Positions 57,037 to 64,000 of a stretch of DNA of 64,000 nucleotides are shown piece after piece. Below the pieces are notes generated by a model. The model was given only the letters and a program-made list of their open reading frames with translations, did no database searches and was not told the DNA's origin. Source of the DNA: Pseudonocardia cypriaca (GTDB lineage: Bacteria > Actinomycetota > Actinomycetes > Mycobacteriales > Pseudonocardiaceae). Location: positions 1,488,001 through 1,552,000 of the forward strand of contig NZ_VFPH01000002.1 in the NCBI RefSeq assembly GCF_006717045.1, written 5' to 3'. Position 1 is the first letter of the stretch; the number at the start of each line of letters is the position of its first letter. The position numbers and the translations under genes are program-made.

Positions 57037-57879
57037 TCATTTCGTCGACCCCGCAAGTACGCCCTGCACGAACGCGCGCTGGAAGGCGAAGAACACGACG
57101 AGCGGCACGATCATCGAGACGAACGCACCGCTCGCCAGCACGTCGACGTTGTTGCCGAACTGCCGCAGCTGGCTCCGCAACGCCACCGTGATGGGGGCGG
57201 AGCCCTCGTCGGCGAACACGAGCGCGACGAGCAGGTCGTTCCACACCCAGAGGAACTGGAACGTCGCGAGCGCCGCGACGGCGGGCCGCGAGATCGGCAG
57301 CACCAGCCGCCAGAAGATCCGCAGCTCCCGCCCGCCGTCCAGCCGCGCGGCCTCGAGCAGGTCGCGCGGCATCCCGACGAACGAGTTGCGCAGCAGGAAC
57401 ACGGCGAACGGCATCCCGAACGCGACGTGGAACGCCACCACACCGGGGATCGAGCCGTACAGGCCGATCCCACCGAGCAGCTTGGCCACCGGGACGAGCG
57501 CCACCTGGACCGGCACGACCAGCAGCGCGACCACACCGAGCGTCACGAGGTCCCGCCCGGGGAACTCGATCCAGGCCAGCGCGTACGCCGCGAACGCGCC
57601 GATGACCACCACCAGAACGGTGGACGGCACGGCGATCAGCACGGTGTTCCACAGCGAGCCGAGCACGGCGCGGTCGGCCATGAGATCGGCGTAGTTGGCG
57701 AGCGTGAGCTGCGCGGGCGCGGTGAGGACGGTCCACCAGCCGCTGCGCGCGTTGCTCGCCTCCGGCCGCAGCGACGCGACGAGCAGGCCGACCACCGGGA
57801 ACATCCAGACGAGCGCGACGGCGACCAGCGCGACCCGGACCACCGGACCACCCAGGCGGGCGACCACGCGCCGGATCAC
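57037..57879 (-). CDS. Carbohydrate ABC transporter permease, MalG type
   Basis: A 280-aa permease with six helices. The first is VALVAVALVWMFPVVGLLVA. The EAA loop is LLEAARLDGGRELRIFWRLV followed by LPISRP, and FLLRNSFVGMPRDLLEAAR is typical of the MalG side. GTG start overlapping the stop of the partner permease (GTGA). With the partner, binding protein and ATPase next to it this system is complete and probably delivers a disaccharide to the GH65 enzyme 62 bp downstream. Confidence 0.94.
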   Translation of the reverse strand: MIRRVVARLGGPVVRVALVAVALVWMFPVVGLLVASLRPEASNARSGWWTVLTAPAQLTLANYADLMADRAVLGSLWNTVLIAVPSTVLVVVIGAFAAYALAWIEFPGRDLVTLGVVALLVVPVQVALVPVAKLLGGIGLYGSIPGVVAFHVAFGMPFAVFLLRNSFVGMPRDLLEAARLDGGRELRIFWRLVLPISRPAVAALATFQFLWVWNDLLVALVFADEGSAPITVALRSQLRQFGNNVDVLASGAFVSMIVPLVVFFAFQRAFVQGVLAGSTK

Positions 57880-59180
57880 GACCGGTCCCCCCGGAACCGC
57901 CTGATGTTGAACACCATCGCCGGCAGCACGAGCAGGAACAGCAGCACGGCGAGCGCGCTGCCCAGCCCCTGGTCACCGCCGCCGGCCCCGAACGACACCT
58001 GCCACACCTGCAGGGCGAGCACGTTCGCCTCCTCCTGCACCGAGCCCGGCGCGATGACGAACACCAGGTCGAACACCTTCAGCACGTTGATCACCAGCGT
58101 GACGAACACGACGAGCAGCACCGGCGAGAGCAGCGGGACCGTCACCCGCCGGAACACCTGCCACTCGGTGGCGCCGTCCACCCGCGCCGCTTCGAGGGCG
58201 TCGCGCGGGATGCTCGCGAGCCCGGCCACGATCAGCGTCATCGCGAACCCTGACATGATCCACAGCCATGCGGTGATCACGACGGGGGTGACCAGGACGG
58301 GGCCGAGCCAGGTCAGCCCCCGGAACGGCTCGGCGAAGTTGGCCGCGGCCAGGCGGACCGCGTAGGGCCCGCCCACGAGGTCGGGCACGGTGAACCGGCC
58401 GTCGTCACCGGTGGTCGTGGTGGCGACGACCCGATCCCCCTCCAGCACCTCGACCGCGATTCCGGGCACCCCGCGTTCCCCCGCGTCCACCTCGGCGGTG
58501 CGGTCCGGGATGCCGCCGACGTCCAGCCAGACCAGGCCACGCAGCCCGGCGCCCGGTTCGGGCAGCACCGCGGGGGCGGCCCGCCCGGGCAGGTCCACGG
58601 GGTCGAAGCCGGTGACCGGCAGGCCGACCGCGCCCCGCGCATCGACCGGATCGGCCGTGACGAGCGCGCCGTCCGGCCCGGCGACGAGCCCTCCGCCCTC
58701 CCGCGGGCGCACCCCGGGGTAGGGCGAGGCCGGGCTGAACACGTCGTGCACGGACACCATCGCCGCGTTGACGACCCCGCGGTCCGGGTCCTCCTCGTAG
58801 ACCAGCCGGAAGATGATCCCGGAGGCGACCAGCGAGATCGCGAGCGGCATGAACATCACGAGCCGGAACGCCGTGGCCCACCGGATCCGCTCGGTGAGCA
58901 CGGCGAGCACCAGCCCGATCGTGGTCACCAGGGTCGGGGCGACGAGCACCCAGATCACGCTGTTGCGCAGGGCGACGAGCGTGCGGTCGTCGGTGAACGC
59001 GGTGACGTAGTTCTCGGCGCCGACGAACTCGGTGCCGCGCGCGTCGAACAGGCTCCGCACCAGCGAGTACGCCGTCGGGTACACGAGGAAGACGACCACG
59101 AGCAACAGCGCTGGGGTCAGGAAGAGCGCGGCGATCCGCGGGCTGCCGCCCGAGAGCGGGCCCGTCGGCTCGGCGGTCAC
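57876..59180 (-). CDS. Carbohydrate ABC transporter permease, MalF type, with inserted extracytoplasmic SdrD/Cna-B-like domain
   Basis: A 434-aa permease, about 130 residues longer than normal. Helices 1-3 lie at about 17-40, 73-97 and 105-127 (AFRLVMFMPLAISLVASGII), and helix 4 begins near 298. Between helix 3 and 4, residues 148-285 form an extra domain. Its second half (about 213-279: LRGLVWLDVGGIPDRTAEVD, VPGIAVEVLEGDRVVATTTT, DGRFTVPDLVGGPYAVRL) has the pattern of SdrD-B/Cna-B or carboxypeptidase-regulatory beta-sandwiches. The EAA loop ALEAARVDGATEWQVFRRVT is intact. Frame is continuous with neighbours (GTGA overlaps at both ends), so the insert is not a frameshift artefact. Confidence 0.92.
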   Translation of the reverse strand: MTAEPTGPLSGGSPRIAALFLTPALLLVVVFLVYPTAYSLVRSLFDARGTEFVGAENYVTAFTDDRTLVALRNSVIWVLVAPTLVTTIGLVLAVLTERIRWATAFRLVMFMPLAISLVASGIIFRLVYEEDPDRGVVNAAMVSVHDVFSPASPYPGVRPREGGGLVAGPDGALVTADPVDARGAVGLPVTGFDPVDLPGRAAPAVLPEPGAGLRGLVWLDVGGIPDRTAEVDAGERGVPGIAVEVLEGDRVVATTTTGDDGRFTVPDLVGGPYAVRLAAANFAEPFRGLTWLGPVLVTPVVITAWLWIMSGFAMTLIVAGLASIPRDALEAARVDGATEWQVFRRVTVPLLSPVLLVVFVTLVINVLKVFDLVFVIAPGSVQEEANVLALQVWQVSFGAGGGDQGLGSALAVLLFLLVLPAMVFNIRRFRGDRS

Positions 59181-60475
59181 GAGTCGCCGCGCTGGTAGGC
59201 GGCGGTGGCCTCGACCTCGAGCTCGGCGAGGATCCGGTCGATCTGCGCCGGGTCGGCCAGGTAGTCCTGCATCGCCCGCCAGAAGCCGTCGCCGCGGGTG
59301 GCGCCCAACGCGCTCGGCATCAGGTCGGACATGTCGAAGCGGAGGTTCTCCGCGCCGACCAGCTCCTCGGCGATCTCCCGGGTGCTGTCGTCGGGGTACT
59401 CCCCCAGCTCGACGTCCCGGTTGGGCGACACGAACCCGCCCTCCGCCGCCCAGATCGACGCCGCCTCCGACCCGGCGAGGAACTGCATGAGCGCCCGCGT
59501 GCCCGGCTCGTCGGTGAGGGCCACGAGCGTGTCGCCGCCGCTCACCACGGACGCCGCGGGCCCGATGCGCGGGAACGGGAACACGCGCGCGTCCACGCCG
59601 ACCGTCGCCGACGTGCTCTGCGCGATCACCCCGGCCACGAAGTCGGCCTCGAACACGATCGACGCCTTCGGCACCTCGCCGAACACGTTCACGACCGACT
59701 CGCTGAACTCGGTCTGCAGCGCACCGGAGGTGCCGCCGGGCAGGTTCTCCGGGCGGAGCACGCGCCCCAGCGTCTCGAGGGCGGTGCGGACCGAGGGGTC
59801 GGTCCAGGGGATGTCGTGGCGGGCGAGGCGGTCGTACATCGGGCCGCCCGCGGTCTGCAGGTAGACGTTCTCGAACCAGTCGGTGAGCGTCCACCCGTCG
59901 GCGCCGCCGACCGAGAGCGGTGTGTCCCCGGTGTCGGACAGCTTCCGCAGCGTCTCGACGAACTCCTCCCACGTGTGCGGCGGCACGAAGGCGGGGCCGA
60001 GCTGCCTCGCGTCGTACCAGAGCGTGGACTTGTTCGCGGCCTTGAACACGAATCCGTAGAGCCGGCCGTCGACGGTGCCCAGGTCCTTCCAGACCGGCGC
60101 GAACTGCGCGTCGATCACGGACTCGGTGCCGGGGTCGACCGGCACGAGCGACCCGGCGCGGGCGAGCGTGCGCACCAGTGCGGGCTGTGCGATGCCCGCG
60201 ACGTCCGGGGGCGAACCGCCGGCCAGCCGGGTCGCGAGCACCGTGGGCACCTCGTCACCGCCCGAGACGTAGGTGACGGTGGCACCGGTGCGCTGCTCGA
60301 AGACGTCGAGCACCCGCTCGAACGCCGTCTGCTCCTCGTCCGACCACACGGCGAGGACCTCGATGGTCTGCCCCGACAGCGGGCCGGGTCGCGCCGGCGC
60401 GGGGCGGGGAGCACCGCATGCGGCCACGACGAGAACGGCCGTCACCAACCCGCCGAGGCACCTCTTCCCGCGCAC
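59177..60475 (-). CDS. Extracellular sugar-binding lipoprotein (ABC solute-binding protein)
   Basis: A 432-aa binding protein. The signal peptide ends with lipobox VAAC (LGGLVTAVLVVAACGAPRPA), so it is a lipoprotein exported by Sec. The mature part shows IEVLAVWSDEEQTAFERVLD, DVAGIAQPALVRTLARAGSL, GFVFKAANKSTLWYDARQLG and WTDPSVRTALETLGRVLRPE, as in alpha-glucoside-binding proteins of the AglE kind. GTG start 3 bp after the ATPase stop. The stop overlaps the permease GTG. It probably docks on the partner permease that carries the extra domain. Confidence 0.94.
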   Translation of the reverse strand: MRGKRCLGGLVTAVLVVAACGAPRPAPARPGPLSGQTIEVLAVWSDEEQTAFERVLDVFEQRTGATVTYVSGGDEVPTVLATRLAGGSPPDVAGIAQPALVRTLARAGSLVPVDPGTESVIDAQFAPVWKDLGTVDGRLYGFVFKAANKSTLWYDARQLGPAFVPPHTWEEFVETLRKLSDTGDTPLSVGGADGWTLTDWFENVYLQTAGGPMYDRLARHDIPWTDPSVRTALETLGRVLRPENLPGGTSGALQTEFSESVVNVFGEVPKASIVFEADFVAGVIAQSTSATVGVDARVFPFPRIGPAASVVSGGDTLVALTDEPGTRALMQFLAGSEAASIWAAEGGFVSPNRDVELGEYPDDSTREIAEELVGAENLRFDMSDLMPSALGATRGDGFWRAMQDYLADPAQIDRILAELEVEATAAYQRGDS

Positions 60476-60478
60476 GCG

Positions 60479-61666
60479 TCACCGCCGGATCGAGTGGCCG
60501 GTGTCGAGGTCGAAGAAGTGCAGGCGCTCCGTGTCGACGCGGACCGTGATCGGCTGCCCCTCGAAGATCCGGGTGCGTGGTCTGAACCGGCCGACGAGCA
60601 GGGCGCCGCCGCCCGGCGCGCGCACCCGGCCCGACTCCCGGTCGAGCGTCTCGTGCTCCTCCGTGCGGGCCTGCTCCGCTCTCACCGGGAAGTGCACCAT
60701 CACGTCCGCGCCCATCGCCTCCACCAGGTCCGCGACGGACCGGAGCGTGGTGCCCTCCGGCCCGTCGGCGATCGCGGCGTCGTCCATGTCCTCCGAGCGG
60801 ATGCCGAGCACGAGCTGCCTGCCGGAGTAGGCCGCGAGCGCGGGCCGCTTGCGCAGCACGATCTGCGGCACGGCGAGGCGGTGTCCGCCGAACGAGACCG
60901 AGGCCCCGCCGTCGTCGTCGACGTCGAACCCGGCCACGACCATGTTCATCGGGGGCGACCCGATGAACGCGGCCACGGACGTGTCTACCGGCTCGTCGTA
61001 GAGCTCCTGCGGCGACGCGATCTGCTGCAGCACGCCCGCGCGCATCACGGCCACCCGGTCGCCGAGCGTCATCGCCTCGGTCTGGTCGTGCGTGACGTAG
61101 ACGGTGGTGGCTCTCAGGTCGCGTTGGATCCGGGCGATCTGGGCGCGCATCTGCACGCGGAGCTTCGCGTCGAGGTTCGACAGCGGCTCGTCCATCAGGA
61201 ACGCACGCGGCTCGCGCACGATCGCCCGTCCCATCGCCACCCGCTGGCGCTGGCCACCGGACAGGTGGCGGGGCTTGCGTCGCAGGTGCTCACCGAGCTC
61301 CAGCAGCTCCGCCACCTCGCGGACGCGACGTTCGACGACGTCGCGCGGTGTCTTGCGGAGGGTGAGGCCGAACGCGATGTTGTCGAACACGGTGAGGTGC
61401 GGGTAGAGCGCGTAGGACTGGAACACCATCGCCACGTCGCGGTCGCGGGCCGGCATCGTGTTCACGACCTCGCCGCCGATGCGGACCTCGCCGTCGCTGA
61501 TCTTCTCCAGTCCCGCGATCATCCGCAGCGCCGTGGTCTTCCCGCAGCCGGACGGGCCGACCACCACGAGGAGCTCCCCGTCCATCACGTCGATCGACAG
61601 ATCGGTGATCGCGCGCGTGCCGTCGGGATAGACCTTGCTGACGCGATCCAGCTCGATCCCCGCCAC
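60479..61666 (-). CDS. ABC transporter ATPase, MsmK/UgpC/MalK type
   Basis: A 395-aa sugar-import ATPase and first gene of the operon. Walker A GPSGCGKTTALRMIAGLE, Q-loop FQSYALYPHLTV, signature LSGGQRQRVAMGRAI, Walker B FLMDEPLSNLDAKLR and H-loop YVTHDQTEAMTLGDR. A C-terminal regulatory TOBE domain follows (about 235-395). MsmK-type ATPases often serve several sugar importers; it could also energise the ATPase-less transporter at 1-2.6 kb, by inference. GTG start with a GGGGG ribosome site. A TACGAT -10-like box lies at 61695-61700 on the minus strand. Confidence 0.95.
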   Translation of the reverse strand: MAGIELDRVSKVYPDGTRAITDLSIDVMDGELLVVVGPSGCGKTTALRMIAGLEKISDGEVRIGGEVVNTMPARDRDVAMVFQSYALYPHLTVFDNIAFGLTLRKTPRDVVERRVREVAELLELGEHLRRKPRHLSGGQRQRVAMGRAIVREPRAFLMDEPLSNLDAKLRVQMRAQIARIQRDLRATTVYVTHDQTEAMTLGDRVAVMRAGVLQQIASPQELYDEPVDTSVAAFIGSPPMNMVVAGFDVDDDGGASVSFGGHRLAVPQIVLRKRPALAAYSGRQLVLGIRSEDMDDAAIADGPEGTTLRSVADLVEAMGADVMVHFPVRAEQARTEEHETLDRESGRVRAPGGGALLVGRFRPRTRIFEGQPITVRVDTERLHFFDLDTGHSIRR

Positions 61667-61767
61667 GATGCCCCCGTCGACTCGCCAGGGGCGAATCGTA
61701 TGAGGCGCGCCCCCAAGCCGACCTTAAGGAGCCGCGAAGATCCCCGTGAAGCCGGTAGCAGGTGGTC

Positions 61768-61773
61768 TACGGT
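61768..61773 (+). promoter_or_regulatory. -10 box (TACGGT) of a probable leaderless transcript
   Basis: TACGGT fits TANNNT and is followed by exactly 6 nt and the ATG of the response regulator. No Shine-Dalgarno is visible. The GTGAAG at about 61746 could be the -35. Confidence 0.5.
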
Positions 61774-61779
61774 GCGTGC

Positions 61780-62481
61780 ATGGCGCTGGTGCTGGTGGTC
61801 GAGGACGACCACGCCGTCCGGAGGGCGATGACGGAGGCGCTGCGCGACGCGGGGCACGTCGTGCAGCCGGTCGGCACCGCCTCGGCCGCCCTGGGTGCCC
61901 TCGCCAAGAGCAAGGTCGACCTCATCGTGCTGGATCTGGGTCTGCCCGATTTCGACGGGGACATGGCGTTGCGGTACCTGCGCGGGGCCAGCGAAGTGCC
62001 CGTGATCATCGCCACGGCCCGCACCGACGAGCGGACGATCGTGCGGCTGCTCGAGGAGGGCGCGGACGACTACATCACCAAGCCGTTCTCGAGCCAGGTC
62101 CTGACCGCCCGCGTCGGCGCGGTCCTGCGCCGGTCCAAGGTCGCAGAACCCGACGAGCCCGTCAGGATCTGCGATCTGGTCATCGACGAGGTCCGCCGGG
62201 AGGTGACCCTGCGCGCGGAACCCGTCGATCTCCCCCGCCGCGAGTTCGACCTGCTGGCCTACCTCGGGGCTCGGTGCGGGAAGGTCGTGTCGAAGGAGGA
62301 GCTGGCCCACAACGTGTGGCACGCGTCCGCCGATCGCAACATCCACCAGACCATCGACGTGCACGTGTCGTGGGTACGGCGCAAGCTCGGTGAGTCCGCG
62401 GCCGAACCGCGGTACATCCACACCGTCCGTGGGGTGGGCTACAAGCTGATCGACCCGTGCAACGCCTCGTCCTCCGCCTGA
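61780..62481 (+). CDS. OmpR-type response regulator
   Basis: A 233-aa two-component regulator. The receiver has VVEDDHAVRRAM, phospho-Asp52 in LIVLDLGLPDFDGD, IIATARTDE and the Lys in YITKPFSSQVL. The DNA-binding domain (about 135-228) has LPRREFDLLAYLGARCGKVV and HQTIDVHVSWVRRKLGESAA, then YIHTVRGVGYKLI. It overlaps the histidine-kinase gene by 25 bp. The partner kinase follows directly. The divergent sugar operon (ATPase start 61666) is a possible target because only 113 bp separate them. Confidence 0.94.
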   Translation: MALVLVVEDDHAVRRAMTEALRDAGHVVQPVGTASAALGALAKSKVDLIVLDLGLPDFDGDMALRYLRGASEVPVIIATARTDERTIVRLLEEGADDYITKPFSSQVLTARVGAVLRRSKVAEPDEPVRICDLVIDEVRREVTLRAEPVDLPRREFDLLAYLGARCGKVVSKEELAHNVWHASADRNIHQTIDVHVSWVRRKLGESAAEPRYIHTVRGVGYKLIDPCNASSSA

Positions 62482-63701
62482 TCCTCGCCACGGCAGCGGC
62501 CGCCGTCGCGGCGGTCACCGCCACCGCGCTGGTCGTGCACCTGGTCGACGAGCGCGACCGGTTGCGCGCCGGCTCGGAGGCCGACCTCGCGGCGCTCGTC
62601 AGTCTCGCCGAGGTCACCTCCGACCGCGAGGCGTTGCTGCGCGGCATCGCGCGCACGCCTGCCGGTCGCGAGGGCAGGCTCGCCGTGCACCTCGACGGCT
62701 CGACGGTCGGCTCGTCGAGGCTCGACCCCGGCGCCGTGGTCCCGCCGGCCGAGGTCGCGGTCGGAGGAGGGATCGTGCTGGTCCGGGCCGCGGGCGCGGC
62801 CACCGTCGAGGTGTTCGTGCCCGGCGTCGCCCCCGGGTCGGCCGAGCTGGGGCTCGCCGCGCTGTTGCTCGGCGCGGGCGCGCTGGCCGCGGCCGCGGGT
62901 GCCGTCGTGGCGGCCCGCCGGGTGCGCCCCGTGTCGACCGACCTGGCCGAGCTCACCGAAGGCGCGGCCGCGATCGGGCACGACGACCCCCCACCGGTGC
63001 CCGGTCCGATGGCCGTGCCCGAGACGGCGGCACTCGGCGCCGCGCTCGCCTCGCTGTCCGCGCGGTTCGCCGAGGCCCGAAGCCGCGAGCGCAAGCTGGC
63101 AGCGGACCTGTCGCACCGCCTGCGCACCCCGCTCACCGCGCTCGCCCTCGACGCGGGAGGGATCGGCGACGGCCCGGCCGCCGAGCGCGTGAAGCAGACC
63201 ATCGCCTCCCTGGAGAGCGACGTCAACGCGCTCATCCGCGCCGCCCCGACCGCCGACGGGCCCGCCCGCTGCGACGTGGCGGAGGTGGTGCGCCTGCGGA
63301 TGGGCTTCTGGGCGGCGCTGGCCCAGCACAGCGGCCGCCCGTGCACGGTGACCGCCGAGCCGCCCGCCGTGATCGCGCTCGCCGAGGACGACCTCGCCGC
63401 CGTCGTCGACGCGCTGCTCGGCAACGTCTTCCGCCACACCCCCGACGGCACCGCGTTCGCCGTCACGGTGGTCCGCCACGCGGGGTGGGTCAGCCTCGTG
63501 GTGGACGACGCGGGCCTCGGCGTCGCCGACCCGGCCGCCGCCCTGAGCCGCGGAGTGAGCACGGGCGACGGCACCGGCCTCGGACTCGCCATCGCCCGCG
63601 ACGCGGTGGAGGCCACCGGCGGCACGATCCACGTCGAGCGGGCGGCGCTCGGCGGCGCCCGGGTCCGGCTGCGGTTCGCCGAGGCCGGATCAAGCGCATA
63701 G
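62457..63701 (+). CDS. Sensor histidine kinase
   Basis: A 414-aa membrane kinase. Two helices (about 5-27 and 125-150) frame a short outer sensor of about 100 residues with no known fold. A HAMP-like linker leads to the H-box AADLSHRLRTPLTALALDAG (His near residue 219) and the catalytic domain with N-box LLGNVFRHTPDGTAFAVTVV, G1 VDDAGLGVADP and G2 GDGTGLGLAIARDAVEATGG. GTG start inside the regulator gene. The signal is unknown. Confidence 0.94.
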   Translation: MQRLVLRLILATAAAAVAAVTATALVVHLVDERDRLRAGSEADLAALVSLAEVTSDREALLRGIARTPAGREGRLAVHLDGSTVGSSRLDPGAVVPPAEVAVGGGIVLVRAAGAATVEVFVPGVAPGSAELGLAALLLGAGALAAAAGAVVAARRVRPVSTDLAELTEGAAAIGHDDPPPVPGPMAVPETAALGAALASLSARFAEARSRERKLAADLSHRLRTPLTALALDAGGIGDGPAAERVKQTIASLESDVNALIRAAPTADGPARCDVAEVVRLRMGFWAALAQHSGRPCTVTAEPPAVIALAEDDLAAVVDALLGNVFRHTPDGTAFAVTVVRHAGWVSLVVDDAGLGVADPAAALSRGVSTGDGTGLGLAIARDAVEATGGTIHVERAALGGARVRLRFAEAGSSA

Positions 63702-63746
63702 GGCGCGCTCGACCAGCAGAATCCTCGCCGTGCTCGCGTACCAGCG

Positions 63747-64000
63747 CTACAAGGCGCGGTCGACCGTCACCATCTCCGCCCCCACCCCTACCGGGGTGGC
63801 GTCGAACCGGTCGGCCAGGTGTGCCGCGATCGAGCGGAACGCGTCCTGCGTGGCGGCCCGGACGCGGTCGATCTCGATCTGCGCTCCGGTGGCGAGGTGC
63901 GGGTCGAACGGCACCTCGACCACCGCGCGGCAGCGCGCCTCGAAGTGGCGCCGCACCCGCACGGTGTCGATGTGCTTGGTGGCCCGGTCGCAGGTGAGCA
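63747..64000 (-). CDS. MinD/ParA-like ATPase (partial, C-terminus only)
   Basis: The last 83 codons of a gene that enters from beyond the right edge. The visible protein includes LTCDRATKHIDTVRVRRHFE, AVVEVPFDPHLATGAQIEID and VRAATQDAFRSIAAHLADRF. This matches the C-terminal end of actinobacterial MinD/ParA-family proteins, where the VPFDPHLATGA strand is typical. The Walker motifs lie outside the window, so activity cannot be judged. It converges on the histidine kinase gene with a 45-bp gap. Confidence 0.75.
   Translation of the reverse strand, partial: LTCDRATKHIDTVRVRRHFEARCRAVVEVPFDPHLATGAQIEIDRVRAATQDAFRSIAAHLADRFDATPVGVGAEMVTVDRAL

Overview
The window is a high-GC actinobacterial chromosome segment. 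Most starts are GTG or ATG, many neighbouring genes overlap by 4 bp (ATGA/GTGA), and several gene families are typical of actinobacteria (an SCO5389-type protein, a PF04672 methyltransferase, FolP2, a DUF6777-like kinase, an NADase-type glycan-binding protein). A Pseudonocardia-like member of the Pseudonocardiaceae is my best guess; this is inference from style and families, not a match. No rRNA, tRNA, CRISPR array, insertion sequence or phage gene was recognised.

Left part (1-18.8 kb): a regulator-led sugar ABC operon without ATPase (1-3.9 kb, minus); a helical protein of unknown function and an orphan LolD/MacB-type ATPase; a PF04672 methyltransferase facing an imine-reductase-like enzyme; an Lrp regulator divergent from a branched-chain 2-oxoacid dehydrogenase E1a-E1b-E2 operon; a TetR/two-domain carboxymuconolactone decarboxylase pair around a palindrome cluster; a gamma carbonic anhydrase; and a LysR regulator divergent from a GMC oxidoreductase-MFS-EEP operon.

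Middle (18.7-31.6 kb): a complete kdp potassium operon (F-A-B-C-D-E), preceded by an overlapping 27-codon hydrophobic ORF. Next is the most unusual block: a 121-aa protein and a 496-aa membrane protein that share a 22-residue glycine-rich motif in mirrored positions, then a membrane-anchored NADase-type glycan-binding protein, and divergently a membrane Ser/Thr kinase whose HRD aspartate is missing and whose activation segment is very short. I propose this block as an undescribed envelope-linked module.

Right part (31.7-64 kb): MFS/ArsR pair around a 34-bp operator, CDF exporter, ArsR-SRPBCC-MFS operon, YggT, GT4 glycosyltransferase, a heterodimeric ABC exporter, a small HTH/partner pair around a 21-bp palindrome, TetR, RibD-like reductase with FolP2, SCO5389-type protein, DedA-P450 facing BlaI-M56 peptidase around two BlaI boxes, and a complete sugar system (MsmK-type ATPase, binding protein, two permeases, GH65 phosphorylase; one permease carries a large inserted extracytoplasmic domain). 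It ends with a two-component system and the C-terminus of a MinD/ParA-like ATPase. Two non-coding gaps (36.8-37.45 kb and 53.9-54.5 kb) hold hairpins and repeats of unknown role. Several genes look leaderless, with a TANNNT box exactly 6 nt before the start codon.
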